Positions 18,503 through 27,733 of a stretch of 59,338 nucleotides of DNA are shown here, one piece after another. Within the stretch, counting starts at the first letter, position 1. Every line of letters begins with the position of its first letter. The notes below the pieces were generated by a model, which made no database searches, was not told the origin of the DNA, and saw nothing but the letters and a program-made list of their open reading frames with translations. A program made the position numbers and the translations under genes. The DNA is from Bacteroidota bacterium (lineage in GTDB: Bacteria; Bacteroidota; Bacteroidia; Chitinophagales; Chitinophagaceae): assembly GCA_005800655.1 (NCBI GenBank), contig SYEV01000090.1, positions 1-59,338 of the forward strand, in the 5' to 3' direction.

Positions 18503-19180
18503 TTATTGGTCCAGAATGTCAGGACGGCGTTGTTGGGTTCGTTCAAGTGCTTGTGCTTGTCTCCAAGCTTCAATTTTTTTAGGATCACCCGACAATAAAA
18601 TAGGAGGCACTTGTAATCCTCTAAATTCAACTGGTCTTGAAAATACAGGCGGAGCCAGTAAGTTATCTTGAAAGGAGTCGGTCAATGCAGAAGTTTCATC
18701 ATTTAATACCCCAGGTATAATACGACCTATCGCATCTACCAAAACGGCGGCGGCTAATTCACCACCACTTAATACATAATCTCCAATGGAAATTTCGCGC
18801 GTCACATACAAATCTCGAATGCGTTGGTCAATGCCTTTATAGTGACCACAGATAATTAATATTCTATTTTTAAGTGAAAGTGTATTGGCATCTTTTTGCT
18901 CCAATGTTTTACCATCAGGGGTCATAAAAATGATCTCGTCAAATTTGCTTTCTGCTTGTAATTCGTCAATTGCGTTTGCTAAGGGTTCGCACATCATCAC
19001 CATGCCAGCGCCTCCGCCATATTGGTAATCATCCACCTGTCCATGTTTATTGATGGCCCACTTCCTGAGTGTATGTAATTTAATGGTAAGTAGTCCTTTC
19101 TCCTGCGCACGCTTCATCATGCTATGCTCAAAAGGGCTTGTTAATAATTCTGGTAAAACGGTTAAAATTTCAATGGTCAT
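18503..19180 (-). CDS. trmD: tRNA (guanine37-N1)-methyltransferase TrmD
   Basis: Methylates G37 of tRNAs that read CNN codons and prevents +1 frameshifting. The SPOUT-fold protein of 225 residues shows DDYQYGGGAGMVM (about 51-63), the trefoil-knot SAM site IGDYVLSGGELAAAVLVDAI (about 131-150), and a normal C-terminal domain. In many bacteria trmD follows rpsP-rimM. Here it is separate, on the other strand, downstream of the Hsp15 gene. A TATCTTTA element lies 4 bases before the ATG. Confidence 0.96.
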   Translation of the reverse strand: MTIEILTVLPELLTSPFEHSMMKRAQEKGLLTIKLHTLRKWAINKHGQVDDYQYGGGAGMVMMCEPLANAIDELQAESKFDEIIFMTPDGKTLEQKDANTLSLKNRILIICGHYKGIDQRIRDLYVTREISIGDYVLSGGELAAAVLVDAIGRIIPGVLNDETSALTDSFQDNLLAPPVFSRPVEFRGLQVPPILLSGDPKKIEAWRQAQALERTQQRRPDILDQ

Positions 19181-19247
19181 AGTGTAAAGATAAAAGAAAC
19201 AAAATAGACACCTATTTTTTTCTATTAATGCTTCCTGTGTATTGCTA

Positions 19248-19655
19248 TTAGCCTAAAAGATCGTCTAAATCGCGTCGGTCTTTTTTGGTAGGACGGCCTA
19301 TTTTACTTAATCGCTTTCCAGTATGAAAGCTAGATGCCACTTGATGAACACGTTCCAATTCTTCAATGGGCGTGAGGTCGTCGTAATATTTAATGGCTTC
19401 CATGTATGCCATTCTTGTTTCAAGTAACTGGGTTACTTTAATGACCCAGTTTTTATGCTCCGTTCTGGCTTCATATTCGTCCCCTATAACTACTGCACGT
19501 GATGCTTTGACGGGTTCTCCTTTAATTTTAACGCGCCCTTTATCAATGGCTTCTGTTGCTTGACTTCTGGTTTTAAAAATTCGGATACACCACAAGTATT
19601 TGTCTAATCTAACTTTTTGTTTCTCTGCTTTTTTTATAGTTTCTTGCCCCCGCAT
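19248..19655 (-). CDS. S4-domain RNA-binding protein, Hsp15 family
   Basis: A 135-residue protein with an S4 RNA-binding domain at about residues 16-75 (VRLDKYLWCIRIFKTRS, then AIDKGRVKIKG) and a basic C-terminal tail (GRPTKKDRRDLDDLLG). In E. coli, Hsp15 binds stalled 50S subunits carrying nascent chain and tRNA and recycles them. The start codon is 3 bases after the stop of the M20 dipeptidase, so the genes are in one operon. Confidence 0.9.
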   Translation of the reverse strand: MRGQETIKKAEKQKVRLDKYLWCIRIFKTRSQATEAIDKGRVKIKGEPVKASRAVVIGDEYEARTEHKNWVIKVTQLLETRMAYMEAIKYYDDLTPIEELERVHQVASSFHTGKRLSKIGRPTKKDRRDLDDLLG

Positions 19656-19658
19656 GTG

Positions 19659-21029
19659 TTAGGATTTATTTTCTGCAAAAAACTGATGAAAGTAAGGAAT
19701 GGTTTCAATGCCTTTGTAAAAATTGACAATATCATATTTTTCATTTGGGCTATGCAAGTTATCACTATCTAAACCAAAACCCATAAATACAATTTTTACA
19801 TTTAATTCCTTTTCAAATAATGCACAAATAGGAATACTACCACCACCACGCACTGGAATTGGATCCTTTCCAAAAGTAGCAGCAATGGCTTTGGCTGCAC
19901 TTTGATATTCGTGGGAATCAATGGGTGTAATATAGGGTTCTCCTCCATGATGTTCAAATGCATTCACGGTAACAAATGCAGGCGCTATTTTTTTAAAATG
20001 CGCCAATATCATACTGGTTATTTTTTCAGAAGATTGGTTGGGTACTAGTCTGCATGAAATTTTAGCAAATGCTTTTGATGGTAAAACTGTTTTTGCACCT
20101 TCTCCGGTATAGCCACCCCATATTCCATTTACTTCAAGTGTAGGCCTAATACCTGTTCTTTCATTAGTGCTGTATCCTTTTTCACCCCAAAGATGTTGAA
20201 TGCCTAAATCTGTTTTGAATTCAGTTTCATCAAATGGCGCTTCGGCCATTTTTTTTCTTTCCGCGTCGGTGGATGATAATACATCATCATAAAAACCTGG
20301 AATAGTGATATGGTTATTTTCATCGTGACAGGATGCAATCATTTTTGATAAAATAGTGATAGGGTTGGCAACCGCACCCCCATAAACACCACTATGTAAA
20401 TCACGATTGGGTCCGGTAACTTCAATTTCAATATAGCTTAATCCACGTACCCCAATATCGATAGAGGGTGTATCCATACTTATCATTGCCGTATCACTGA
20501 TTAAAATAACATCCGCTTTTAATAAGTCCTTATGTGCTTTTACAAACTGCGCTAAATTTGGACTACCAATTTCCTCTTCCCCTTCGATAATGAATTTTAT
20601 ATTCGTACAAAGTGATTTTGTTTGCGTCATTATTTCTAATGCCTTCACATGCATGTAAAATTGCCCTTTATCATCGCAAGCACCACGCGCATATATTTTC
20701 CCATCTTTAATGGCAGGATCAAAGGGACTGCTATGCCATAGTTCCAATGGATCAGCAGGTTGTACATCATAATGACCATAAACAAGAACTGTTGGGAAAC
20801 CGGGGTCTGTTATAATTTCACCATAGACAATGGGATGTCCTACAGTTTCATAAATTTTAGTTACTGGTGCGCCTGCTTGTTTTAATGCCTGTTCCACTGC
20901 TTTTGCGCAAATAAGCATATCCCCATTGTGTTCCGACTTTGCACTAATACTGGGTATGCGTAATAAGGCTAAAAGCTCTTCTAAGAATCTTTCTTTGTTT
21001 TGGTCTTGATATTGTTTCCAGGTATTCAT
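19659..21029 (-). CDS. M20 family dipeptidase/metallopeptidase
   Basis: A 456-residue zinc peptidase of the M20 family. The metal-site motifs are VYGHYDVQPADP with SSPFDPAIKDGKIYARGACDD, then EGEEEIGSPN, and a late HSPNEKYDI. A lid/dimerisation domain covers about residues 190-370. It probably hydrolyses dipeptides in the cytoplasm, as no signal peptide is visible. The substrate is not predictable. It is first in an operon with the Hsp15 gene. Confidence 0.9.
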   Translation of the reverse strand: MNTWKQYQDQNKERFLEELLALLRIPSISAKSEHNGDMLICAKAVEQALKQAGAPVTKIYETVGHPIVYGEIITDPGFPTVLVYGHYDVQPADPLELWHSSPFDPAIKDGKIYARGACDDKGQFYMHVKALEIMTQTKSLCTNIKFIIEGEEEIGSPNLAQFVKAHKDLLKADVILISDTAMISMDTPSIDIGVRGLSYIEIEVTGPNRDLHSGVYGGAVANPITILSKMIASCHDENNHITIPGFYDDVLSSTDAERKKMAEAPFDETEFKTDLGIQHLWGEKGYSTNERTGIRPTLEVNGIWGGYTGEGAKTVLPSKAFAKISCRLVPNQSSEKITSMILAHFKKIAPAFVTVNAFEHHGGEPYITPIDSHEYQSAAKAIAATFGKDPIPVRGGGSIPICALFEKELNVKIVFMGFGLDSDNLHSPNEKYDIVNFYKGIETIPYFHQFFAENKS

Positions 21030-21129
21030 TTTGAATTAATTTTAATTAAGTATTTTATTTATTTCAATTCATATTTTTAAGCATCATTATTTGATAAACA
21101 TGGGTGACAGATAAAACATTTTTCAATAA

Positions 21130-22116
21130 TTATGCTAATTGGTGTTTCAAATCTGATAATACATTCTCTCTATTCCATGCGAGTTTTTCTTTAAAAGGTG
21201 CATTTCGTTTTCCGCAATTTTCAATCGTACAAATTGCACAACTAAAAGGCATACAACCATCGGTATGCACAAAAAATTCAACACTATCCCCAAATTTATT
21301 TTTTATCAATTTAGTAAATTCATCAACTGCAGCATGTGCTTCATTTACATTAAAATACCAAGGCACTGTTAAATGACAATCAATGTGCATTAATGCGCCA
21401 TATTTAATCACCCTAAAATTATGTAAATCAATCCAGTGTGTATGTCGAGATAAATTTAATTCTTGTATAACTGCATCCAATAAAGCCATATCCGCTTCAT
21501 CCATAATACCTGCAAGCGATTCTCTTATAATTTTATAGCCATTGTAGATGATCCATATACCCATACCAACGGCTATGCTAGTATCTATACCATTATACCT
21601 CGTAAACAAAACAAGCCCAATACCAATAACCACTGCATAAGTGGTATAACTATCTATCAACAAATGTTGTCCGCTAGATGTTAGTGCCAATGAATTATTT
21701 TTTTTACCTATTGCTTTTGCAATTAATCCAGCAGCCATGTTTAAAACCGCAGTGGAAAGCAACACCCAAATACCATTATCTAGATTATGTAAACTACTTG
21801 GTTCAAAAAAAGTAATGATGGACTCGTATAAAATTATTCCTCCTGCGGTTATAATTAAACTGCCTTCAAAGGTGGCCGATATGAACTCTGCTTTACCATG
21901 ACCGTAGGGATGGTCTTTGTCTTTGGGTTTGGAAGCTACATATAAACTGTATAAACCAATCAAACCTGCTATTACATTTACAATACTTTCCAAGGCATCC
22001 GACAATACGGATAAGGAATGGGTCATATAGTACGCAACAAATTTAAGTACGAATAATACGATACTTAAACTAGTAACAAAAAATTGAATTTTTAAATTTT
22101 GTTTTGATTTTTGCAC
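21130..22116 (-). CDS. Cation diffusion facilitator (CDF) metal transporter
   Basis: A 328-residue inner-membrane antiporter that exports divalent metals such as Zn2+ or Fe2+ against protons. It shows six hydrophobic segments, the family segment LSVLSDALESIVNV near residue 35, the HPYGHGKAEF loop, and the second metal motif HLLIDSY (H-x3-D) in helix 5. The cytoplasmic C-terminal domain has late cysteines (CMPFSCAICTIENCG) that could bind metal. The start is GTG at 22116. A TACATTTG -7 element 29 bases upstream supports this. Confidence 0.9.
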   Translation of the reverse strand: MQKSKQNLKIQFFVTSLSIVLFVLKFVAYYMTHSLSVLSDALESIVNVIAGLIGLYSLYVASKPKDKDHPYGHGKAEFISATFEGSLIITAGGIILYESIITFFEPSSLHNLDNGIWVLLSTAVLNMAAGLIAKAIGKKNNSLALTSSGQHLLIDSYTTYAVVIGIGLVLFTRYNGIDTSIAVGMGIWIIYNGYKIIRESLAGIMDEADMALLDAVIQELNLSRHTHWIDLHNFRVIKYGALMHIDCHLTVPWYFNVNEAHAAVDEFTKLIKNKFGDSVEFFVHTDGCMPFSCAICTIENCGKRNAPFKEKLAWNRENVLSDLKHQLA

Positions 22117-22145
22117 TTATGGGAAATTGATAAACATGTAAGTAT

Positions 22146-22153
22146 ACAAATGT
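22146..22153 (-). promoter_or_regulatory. Putative -7 element of the CDF transporter gene
   Basis: On the minus strand this reads TACATTTG, matching TAnnTTTG, 29 bases before the GTG start. It lies in the 58-base gap after the superoxide dismutase gene, so the transporter can be transcribed separately. Confidence 0.4.
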
Positions 22154-22174
22154 AAGGTTGCGCTTTCAAACTAA

Positions 22175-22906
22175 TTAATGATTTGACTCGTCGTATCTTT
22201 TTTGCACAAATTCCCAATTCACCAAATTCCACCAATTATTGATATAGTCAGGACGCTTGTTTTGATATTTTAAATAATAAGCGTGTTCCCAAACATCCAA
22301 ACCTAGTATTGGAAAGCCTTTTACTTCCGCAATATCCATCAATGGGTTATCTTGATTAGGCGTAGAACTTATGGCTAAGCCCCCTTCTTTTTTAACAATC
22401 AACCAAGCCCAACCACTTCCAAATCTTGTTTTTGCTGCATCACTAAAAGTAGTTTTAAATGCATCAAAGGAGCCAAATGTTTTTGTAATTGCGTCGGCTA
22501 ATGTTCCAGACGGTGCAGTTGCTGGGGCCGGCTTCATTGATTGCCAGAATAGTTCATGGTTATAATGACCACCTGCATTATTGCGCATCTTAGGACTGTA
22601 GTGTGAAATATTTTTTATCAAATCGGTGAATGCCAATGATGTAGTGTCTACTTTCTCAGCCACACATGCGTCTTTTAAATTAGTTGCATATGTTGCAGCA
22701 TGTTTTGTGTAATGAATTTCCATGGTCATCGCATCAATAAAGGGCGCTAATGCATCATAAGCATAAGGCAACGGGTGTTGCTGATAGTCCGTTATATCAA
22801 AATTATTTGTTGCTATGGTTGAAAACATTGGCATAGCCGCAATAGCCATACCCGCTTTACCAGATGTTTTAATAAACTGGCGACGATTTTGGGTTGAATT
22901 TGACAT
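22175..22906 (-). CDS. Fe/Mn superoxide dismutase with Tat-type signal
   Basis: Converts superoxide to peroxide and oxygen. The 243-residue protein carries an N-terminal twin-arginine signal (R8-R9 in [10 protein letters not shown], then a hydrophobic stretch [12 protein letters not shown]), which is unusual for this normally cytoplasmic enzyme and predicts export. The SOD fold follows: [32 protein letters not shown] and the metal signature [13 protein letters not shown]. Fe versus Mn cannot be decided by eye. The gene begins 4 bases after the LptF/G gene, so it is in that operon. Confidence 0.93.
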   Translation of the reverse strand: MSNSTQNRRQFIKTSGKAGMAIAAMPMFSTIATNNFDITDYQQHPLPYAYDALAPFIDAMTMEIHYTKHAATYATNLKDACVAEKVDTTSLAFTDLIKNISHYSPKMRNNAGGHYNHELFWQSMKPAPATAPSGTLADAITKTFGSFDAFKTTFSDAAKTRFGSGWAWLIVKKEGGLAISSTPNQDNPLMDIAEVKGFPILGLDVWEHAYYLKYQNKRPDYINNWWNLVNWEFVQKRYDESNH

Positions 22907-22910
22907 GATT

Positions 22911-24338
22911 TTATTTTTTAAAGTACTTCTGTAAAGTTACCTTAATTGGCTGTAAAATTCGGTAGTAAAATTCCTGGTTAAATAACTGGGAATCACGCAT
23001 GGCCTTATAAATTAAAAACAAACCAATGGGGACTAAAATCATGGAGGACAACCACATCCCATTGAATACAGACCACTGTCCCGATTTGGCCAATTTTTCG
23101 CCAAAATTGTTGAATAAGAAAAAGAATACAAAAAATATAATCGCTGAAATCATGGGGGTACCCAATCCTCCTTTTCGAATGATGGATCCAAGCGGCGCAC
23201 CAATTAAAAACAAAACCAAACAAGCAATCGACAGGGTGAATTTTCGATGCCATTCAATACTATGTATGGCTACTGCATTTTTATTATCAGTGTAAATTTG
23301 TCCCAGCATTTTAAAATTATTATCAATGGAGGACAACTGATAGCCCGCAGCTTCACTCACACCCAACGCAACTGAATCAGGGATCAGTTGTGTCAATTTT
23401 TTTATGGGCGCTTGCAATTGTTTTTTTCCAAACAGTTGAGTGCTGTCTTTGTACAACAAAAAACGTAAGTAGGGGGTCAACTCTTGTTCTGTTCTTTTTA
23501 CAAAAAAACTATCCATATTGGAAATAGAATCAATCGCTTTGCCTAATTGTCGCACACTCAACATTTTAGGATCGTATAAAATATCGTTTGTTTTGTTGAG
23601 TTGAAAGCTTTTCAAATCAAAAACTTTTTTATACTCTTTAAAATAGAGCCTAGTAAATTCAGTATTGGTCGTGGATCTAAGCCCTCTTTCTTGGTATCGC
23701 CATCCATTGTACATGATAAATTCTAAAAACTTTTTATTGGAGGACACGCGCATCACGCCTGATTCTGCAATTAAGTAGTTGTCTTGCAATCCATATCTTT
23801 TCTCAAAAATTACAATGTTATGTATAATACTATCGTTCGCTTCTTTTTTTCCTAATTTAATAACATAGCCATCTATCTTATCATAAAAAACGCCTTCTTT
23901 TAAATCAATAGCAGGCTTGGCGACAATAATTTCATATTTTAAATTGGTGAGTTTCATTTGTGTAACTGGAATGATATTGTTCGCAAACAAAAACGCTAGT
24001 CCAGCTAATAAAACGGAAAATAAAAATAAGGGGCGCATAAATCGCGTCAATGGAATACCTGCAGCTTTAATGGCAACTAGTTCAAAGCTTTCGCCTAAAT
24101 TACCAAAAGTCATAATGGACGAAAATAACAATGCCAAAGGAAGTGCAGTGGTGAAAGTACTTACAGACACTAGTCCAATTAATTCAAAAATGGTAATAAA
24201 GTCAAGTCCTTTCCCTACTAAATCATCAATGTATAACCAAAAGAACTGCATCGTTAACACAAATATACAAATGGCCAATGCAGCCAAAAACGGCGCAATG
24301 AATGCGCGCAGAATTAGTATGTCTAATTTTTTGAACAA
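22911..24338 (-). CDS. LptF/LptG family permease
   Basis: A 475-residue inner-membrane permease of the lipopolysaccharide export system. It has three N-terminal membrane helices (about 8-120), a large periplasmic beta-jellyroll region (about 130-370), and three C-terminal helices (about 375-455, including [24 protein letters not shown]). The start [20 protein letters not shown] is typical. With LptB and a partner permease it would extract LPS from the membrane, but no lptB or second permease is nearby. It lies between the START-like gene and the superoxide dismutase gene, with gaps of 14 and 4 bases. Confidence 0.92.
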   Translation of the reverse strand: MFKKLDILILRAFIAPFLAALAICIFVLTMQFFWLYIDDLVGKGLDFITIFELIGLVSVSTFTTALPLALLFSSIMTFGNLGESFELVAIKAAGIPLTRFMRPLFLFSVLLAGLAFLFANNIIPVTQMKLTNLKYEIIVAKPAIDLKEGVFYDKIDGYVIKLGKKEANDSIIHNIVIFEKRYGLQDNYLIAESGVMRVSSNKKFLEFIMYNGWRYQERGLRSTTNTEFTRLYFKEYKKVFDLKSFQLNKTNDILYDPKMLSVRQLGKAIDSISNMDSFFVKRTEQELTPYLRFLLYKDSTQLFGKKQLQAPIKKLTQLIPDSVALGVSEAAGYQLSSIDNNFKMLGQIYTDNKNAVAIHSIEWHRKFTLSIACLVLFLIGAPLGSIIRKGGLGTPMISAIIFFVFFFLFNNFGEKLAKSGQWSVFNGMWLSSMILVPIGLFLIYKAMRDSQLFNQEFYYRILQPIKVTLQKYFKK

Positions 24339-24352
24339 TGTTAAAGTACTAG

Positions 24353-24739
24353 CTAGCTACCACCAACGCGATGAAATAGCTCTTTAATTTGATATTCCCA
24401 AAGTCGGCTTTGGTCTTTAATTTCATTTTTTTCAGCAAAATCTTTAATGATCAAAATAGTTTGATTTGAGATTTCTGTTTTCTCAATGCTGAATTCAAAA
24501 TATTCATTTTTTTCACTGTGCAGCCATTTGAATCTGATGAATTTATCTGCTTCTTGGTCCAATAATTCTGCCTTATCTGGTACACCACCGTTCCAGGAGA
24601 AACTGAAAACGTTTTCCCATTCGTCCACTTTATCCGCAAACCATTCTTGTAATCCAGATGCAGTGGATAAAAACTCAAATAATATATTTGGAGAGCATCT
24701 CACAGGAAATTCAAGTGTAAATAATTGTTTCTTACTCAT
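24353..24739 (-). CDS. START-like domain protein (SRPBCC superfamily)
   Basis: A 128-residue cytoplasmic protein with the helix-grip fold pattern: TLEFPVRCSPNILFEFLSTASGLQEWFADKV at the start, and an alternating beta region FSFSWNGG, DKFIRFKWL, EYFEFSI. The fold binds hydrophobic ligands, and this Bacteroidota subgroup has no established function. It heads an operon with the LptF/G permease and superoxide dismutase, so a link to envelope lipid is possible but unproven. Confidence 0.8.
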   Translation of the reverse strand: MSKKQLFTLEFPVRCSPNILFEFLSTASGLQEWFADKVDEWENVFSFSWNGGVPDKAELLDQEADKFIRFKWLHSEKNEYFEFSIEKTEISNQTILIIKDFAEKNEIKDQSRLWEYQIKELFHRVGGS

Positions 24740-24843
24740 ATAAAATCGAATGCCGCTTTAATTTGGGCTCGTTCGTTGCAATGATATTAAATAATTGGTA
24801 GGTTCCAAGTATTTTTTTTGTTAATTCATTCACAGCTTTTTAA

Positions 24844-24891
24844 GGTGCCTATGAACATTTCTTAAATAGTGCCTATGAATATTTACTAAAT
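24844..24891. repeat. Two-copy 24-base tandem repeat
   Basis: GGTGCCTATGAACATTTCTT plus AAAT is followed directly by AGTGCCTATGAATATTTACT plus AAAT; 20 of 24 positions match. The shared core is GTGCCTATGAA. Confidence 0.8.
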
Positions 24892-24955
24892 ATAGTATAA
24901 CTAATTGTAAATCAATATTTTAAGAAAACTTAAAATATACTTAAAATTCATAAAA

Positions 24956-24977
24956 TAATCGGCACTTGTACCGATTA
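24956..24977. repeat. 7-bp inverted repeat upstream of the ffh promoter
   Basis: TAATCGG and CCGATTA flank an 8-base spacer (CACTTGTA). It lies about 28 bases upstream of the ffh -7 element, a position that would suit a regulator site or a hairpin. Confidence 0.6.
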
Positions 24978-25004
24978 ACTTAAATAAGACTCAAAGTGAT
25001 GGCC

Positions 25005-25012
25005 TATATTTG
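25005..25012 (+). promoter_or_regulatory. Putative -7 element of ffh
   Basis: TATATTTG matches TAnnTTTG and lies 20 bases before the preferred ATG at 25033. Confidence 0.5.
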
Positions 25013-25032
25013 CACCCCATAATGATTTGAGT

Positions 25033-26352
25033 ATGTTTAATAGTTTGAGTGAAAAATTAGAATCGGCGTTTAAGCACCTAAAAGGGCAGGCGCGAATTAA
25101 TGATTTAAATGTGGCGAATACCTTAAAGGATATTCGTAAGGCATTGTTAGATGCGGATGTCAATTTTAAAATTGCAAAGGAATTTACAGATAAGATTAAA
25201 GAGAAGGCCATTGGCGAAAAGGTGATTAATGCGATTAGCCCTGGTCAATTAATGGTTAAGATTGTACAGGATGAATTAACCACATTGATGGGATCATCTG
25301 CTTCTTTATTGGATTTATCTAAAAGCCCCACCATTATATTAGTGGCTGGTTTACAAGGAAGTGGAAAAACTACTTTTTCAGGAAAATTAGCGACTTATTT
25401 AAAAGCGCAAAAAAAATCGTCCTTATTAGTTGCAGCAGATATTTATCGTCCAGCTGCAATGGATCAATTAACCGTATTAGCAGAACAAGTTGGCGTAGAT
25501 ATATTTGTTGAAAGAGAAAATAAAAATGCAGTAACTATTGTTCAGAATGCATTGGTATATGCAAAAGCAAATAATAAAAATGTAATCATTGTTGATACTG
25601 CGGGTCGCTTGGCAGTGGATGAAGTCATGATGAATGAAGTGGCTGATATTAAAGCGGCTATTCATCCACAGGAAATTTTATTTGTTGTAGATGCAATGAC
25701 AGGGCAGGATGCAGTCAATACTGCCAAAGTGTTTAATGAGCGATTAGATTTCACAGGTGTGGTATTAACGAAGTTAGATGGAGATACAAGAGGGGGTGCG
25801 GCATTATCTATCAAGTATACTGTTGATAAGCCAATCAAGTTTATGAGCAGCGGTGAAAAAATGGAAACCTTAGATATTTTTTATCCCGATAGGATGGCGC
25901 AAAGAATTCTGGGGATGGGAGATATTAGTTCATTGGTTGAAAAAGCACAGGCACAATTTGATGAAGCAGAAGCAAAAAAATTAGAGAAAAAAATTAGAAA
26001 AAATCAGTTTGATTTTGAAGATTTTTTAACCCAGATACAGCAGATAAAAAAGATGGGTAATATCAAAGATTTAATGGGAATGATTCCAGGAATGGGAAAA
26101 AGTTTGAAAGATGTAGACATTAATGATAATTCTTTTAAGGGTGTTGAAGCCATCATTCAATCAATGACGGTATTGGAACGTCGGAATCCAGATTTACTTT
26201 CACCTAGTAGAAAGCAAAGAATTGCCAAAGGTTCGGGTAAGGATATTGGAGAAATCAATGCTTTCATAAAGCAGTTTGACCAAATGAAACAGATGATGAA
26301 GCAAATGTCTGGCGGAATGGTGCCAGGTAAAATGCCTGGTTTAAGGAGATAA
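25033..26352 (+). CDS. ffh: Signal recognition particle protein Ffh
   Basis: GTPase of the signal recognition particle that delivers nascent membrane proteins to FtsY. The N domain is followed by the G domain with P-loop GLQGSGKTT (about 104-112), DTAGRLAVDE and TKLDGDTRGG. The Met-rich M domain then binds 4.5S RNA and signal sequences (MGMIPGMGK and the terminal QMKQMMKQMSGGM). I take ATG 25033 rather than TTG 25027, giving MFNSLSEKL as in homologues. The length is 439. It is followed by rpsP and rimM on the same strand. Confidence 0.97.
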   Translation: MFNSLSEKLESAFKHLKGQARINDLNVANTLKDIRKALLDADVNFKIAKEFTDKIKEKAIGEKVINAISPGQLMVKIVQDELTTLMGSSASLLDLSKSPTIILVAGLQGSGKTTFSGKLATYLKAQKKSSLLVAADIYRPAAMDQLTVLAEQVGVDIFVERENKNAVTIVQNALVYAKANNKNVIIVDTAGRLAVDEVMMNEVADIKAAIHPQEILFVVDAMTGQDAVNTAKVFNERLDFTGVVLTKLDGDTRGGAALSIKYTVDKPIKFMSSGEKMETLDIFYPDRMAQRILGMGDISSLVEKAQAQFDEAEAKKLEKKIRKNQFDFEDFLTQIQQIKKMGNIKDLMGMIPGMGKSLKDVDINDNSFKGVEAIIQSMTVLERRNPDLLSPSRKQRIAKGSGKDIGEINAFIKQFDQMKQMMKQMSGGMVPGKMPGLRR

Positions 26353-26473
26353 CTACTTGATTGTCAGTATAATTAATGATTTATTTTAGGAATAAGCACC
26401 ATTTTCCATCATTTTATATTATCTTCGCGTCCTATTAACCCTATTTGTTAACGCCAATAAATATCTATTTAAC

Positions 26474-26995
26474 ATGGCAGTAAAAATGAGACTACAGCGT
26501 CATGGTAGTAAAAAAAGGCCTTTCTACTTTATAGTAGTAGCCGACGGACGCGCACCAAGAGATGGTAAATTCATCCAAAAAATTGGTACTTACAATCCTT
26601 TAACAGTTCCTGCGACTATCCAATTGGATCGTCAAAAAGCGTTAGAGTGGTTAAACAAAGGTGCACAACCTACAGACACGGTTCACCGTATTTTATCTTT
26701 CAAAGGAGTTCTTTATTTAAAACACTTATTACGTGGTGTTAAATTAAACTTATTTGATGAGGCAACTGCGATGGCTAAGTTTCAAACTTGGTTCGCTGAG
26801 CGTGAAGCTAATATAGCGAGCAAGAATGATGATCACAAAAAAGCACAAGCTGCTAAAAAAGTGTATGTTCCTGTTGTGAAGAAAGTAGCTGAACCAATTG
26901 CGGAAGCGCCTGTTGCAGATGCACCAGTTGCGGAAGCTGAACCAGTAGTTGCTGATGAAGCACCTGCTGCAGAAGAAACACCAGCTGCAGAATAA
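26474..26995 (+). CDS. rpsP: 30S ribosomal protein S16 with long acidic tail
   Basis: Small-subunit assembly protein. The conserved core is residues 1-80 ([20 protein letters not shown], then [20 protein letters not shown]). The length of 173 is about twice that of E. coli S16 (82). The extra part is an ordinary-looking extension to about 115 and then a low-complexity tail rich in Ala, Pro, Val and Glu with repeats like [13 protein letters not shown]. Long S16 tails occur in Bacteroidota. It is followed by a terminator-like hairpin and then rimM. Confidence 0.97.
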   Translation: MAVKMRLQRHGSKKRPFYFIVVADGRAPRDGKFIQKIGTYNPLTVPATIQLDRQKALEWLNKGAQPTDTVHRILSFKGVLYLKHLLRGVKLNLFDEATAMAKFQTWFAEREANIASKNDDHKKAQAAKKVYVPVVKKVAEPIAEAPVADAPVAEAEPVVADEAPAAEETPAAE

Positions 26996-27018
26996 TTTTA
27001 AATTAATCTAGCTTTAAT

Positions 27019-27057
27019 AAAGCCCCTGGTTCCGTTTATCGGTATCGGGGGTTTTTT
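27019..27057 (+). terminator. Terminator after rpsP
   Basis: AAAGCCCC and GGGGGTTT pair with one G-G mismatch around an inner CCG-TTTAT-CGG hairpin, followed by a run of T. It ends the ffh-rpsP transcript before the separate rimM promoter. Confidence 0.65.
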
Positions 27058-27114
27058 GTAATGAATACTTATTAAAAAAATCAGACATAATCCAATTGTT
27101 CTGTTTCGAATAAT

Positions 27115-27122
27115 TAGTTTTG
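27115..27122 (+). promoter_or_regulatory. Putative -7 element of rimM
   Basis: TAGTTTTG matches TAnnTTTG, with a TTG at 27096-27098 sixteen bases upstream as a possible -33 element. The leader to the rimM ATG would be about 26 bases. Confidence 0.45.
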
Positions 27123-27148
27123 TGTATGCAATATTTTAAAACAATACC

Positions 27149-27670
27149 ATGAGCGAATACATACATATCGGAAAAATTGTGGCTGCGCATGGTATTGGTG
27201 GGCAAATAATCATTGAACATGCATTAGGTAAACCCATTAATTTTAAAGGTATTGACGCCATCTTTGTTGAAAAAAATACAGCCAGCTTTATTCCTTATTT
27301 TATTATATCCGCTGTTGCAAAAACGGATACGTTAACCCATTTACAGATTGAGGGTATTCAAAATAGGGAAGCCACTCAAATTTTAATCAGCAAAAAAGTG
27401 TGGTTGCCACAAGCAGAGTTCCTTCAGCTGGTGGATAAAAGTTCCCCTTTGGCATTACTAGGTTATATGGTACAGGAAAATGGGATTGATTTAGGTCTGG
27501 TACTTGAAGTCATTGAGCAACCGCACCAGTTAATGTTAACCATATTATACCAAGGACAGGAAGCCTATATCCCATTACATGAAGAAAGTTTAAAAGGGGT
27601 GGATCACGCAAAAAAAACGGTCACTGTTTTACTTCCGGATGGATTATTGGATTTATACACCTCGGTTTAG
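27149..27670 (+). CDS. rimM: Ribosome maturation factor RimM
   Basis: A 173-residue protein that helps mature the 16S rRNA 3' domain by binding ribosomal protein S19. The N-terminal barrel begins YIHIGKIVAAHGIGGQIIIE, and the C-terminal PRC-barrel includes LLGYMVQEN and YIPLHEESLKGVDHAKKTV. The usual partner trmD is not next to it but at 18503-19180 on the other strand. Confidence 0.93.
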   Translation: MSEYIHIGKIVAAHGIGGQIIIEHALGKPINFKGIDAIFVEKNTASFIPYFIISAVAKTDTLTHLQIEGIQNREATQILISKKVWLPQAEFLQLVDKSSPLALLGYMVQENGIDLGLVLEVIEQPHQLMLTILYQGQEAYIPLHEESLKGVDHAKKTVTVLLPDGLLDLYTSV

Positions 27671-27710
27671 TAGGCGCTTCATTTACTAAAAAATTTTTTT
27701 CTTTAAAAGT

Positions 27711-27725
27711 CTACTAATTTAGTAG
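27711..27725. promoter_or_regulatory. Palindromic candidate operator of the peroxiredoxin gene
   Basis: CTACTAA-T-TTAGTAG is a perfect 7-bp inverted repeat around one base. It ends 8 bases before the -7 element of the peroxiredoxin gene and so covers the -33 zone, where a regulator could block or recruit polymerase. Related TTTAGTAGG and TTTACTAAA words occur at 27665-27673 and 27682-27690. Confidence 0.4.
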
Positions 27726-27733
27726 GAAATACA

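Larger units (their letters stand above)
24740..25032. promoter_or_regulatory. 293-base divergent regulatory region before ffh
   Basis: The gap between the START-like gene (minus) and ffh (plus). It holds an imperfect 24-base tandem repeat (24844-24891), a TAATCGG-N8-CCGATTA inverted repeat (24956-24977) and a -7 element (25005-25012). No ORF or RNA gene is evident. Confidence 0.55.

Noticed and set aside
24844..24891. CRISPR array
   Set aside because: Only two directly abutting imperfect copies with no spacers and no cas genes nearby.
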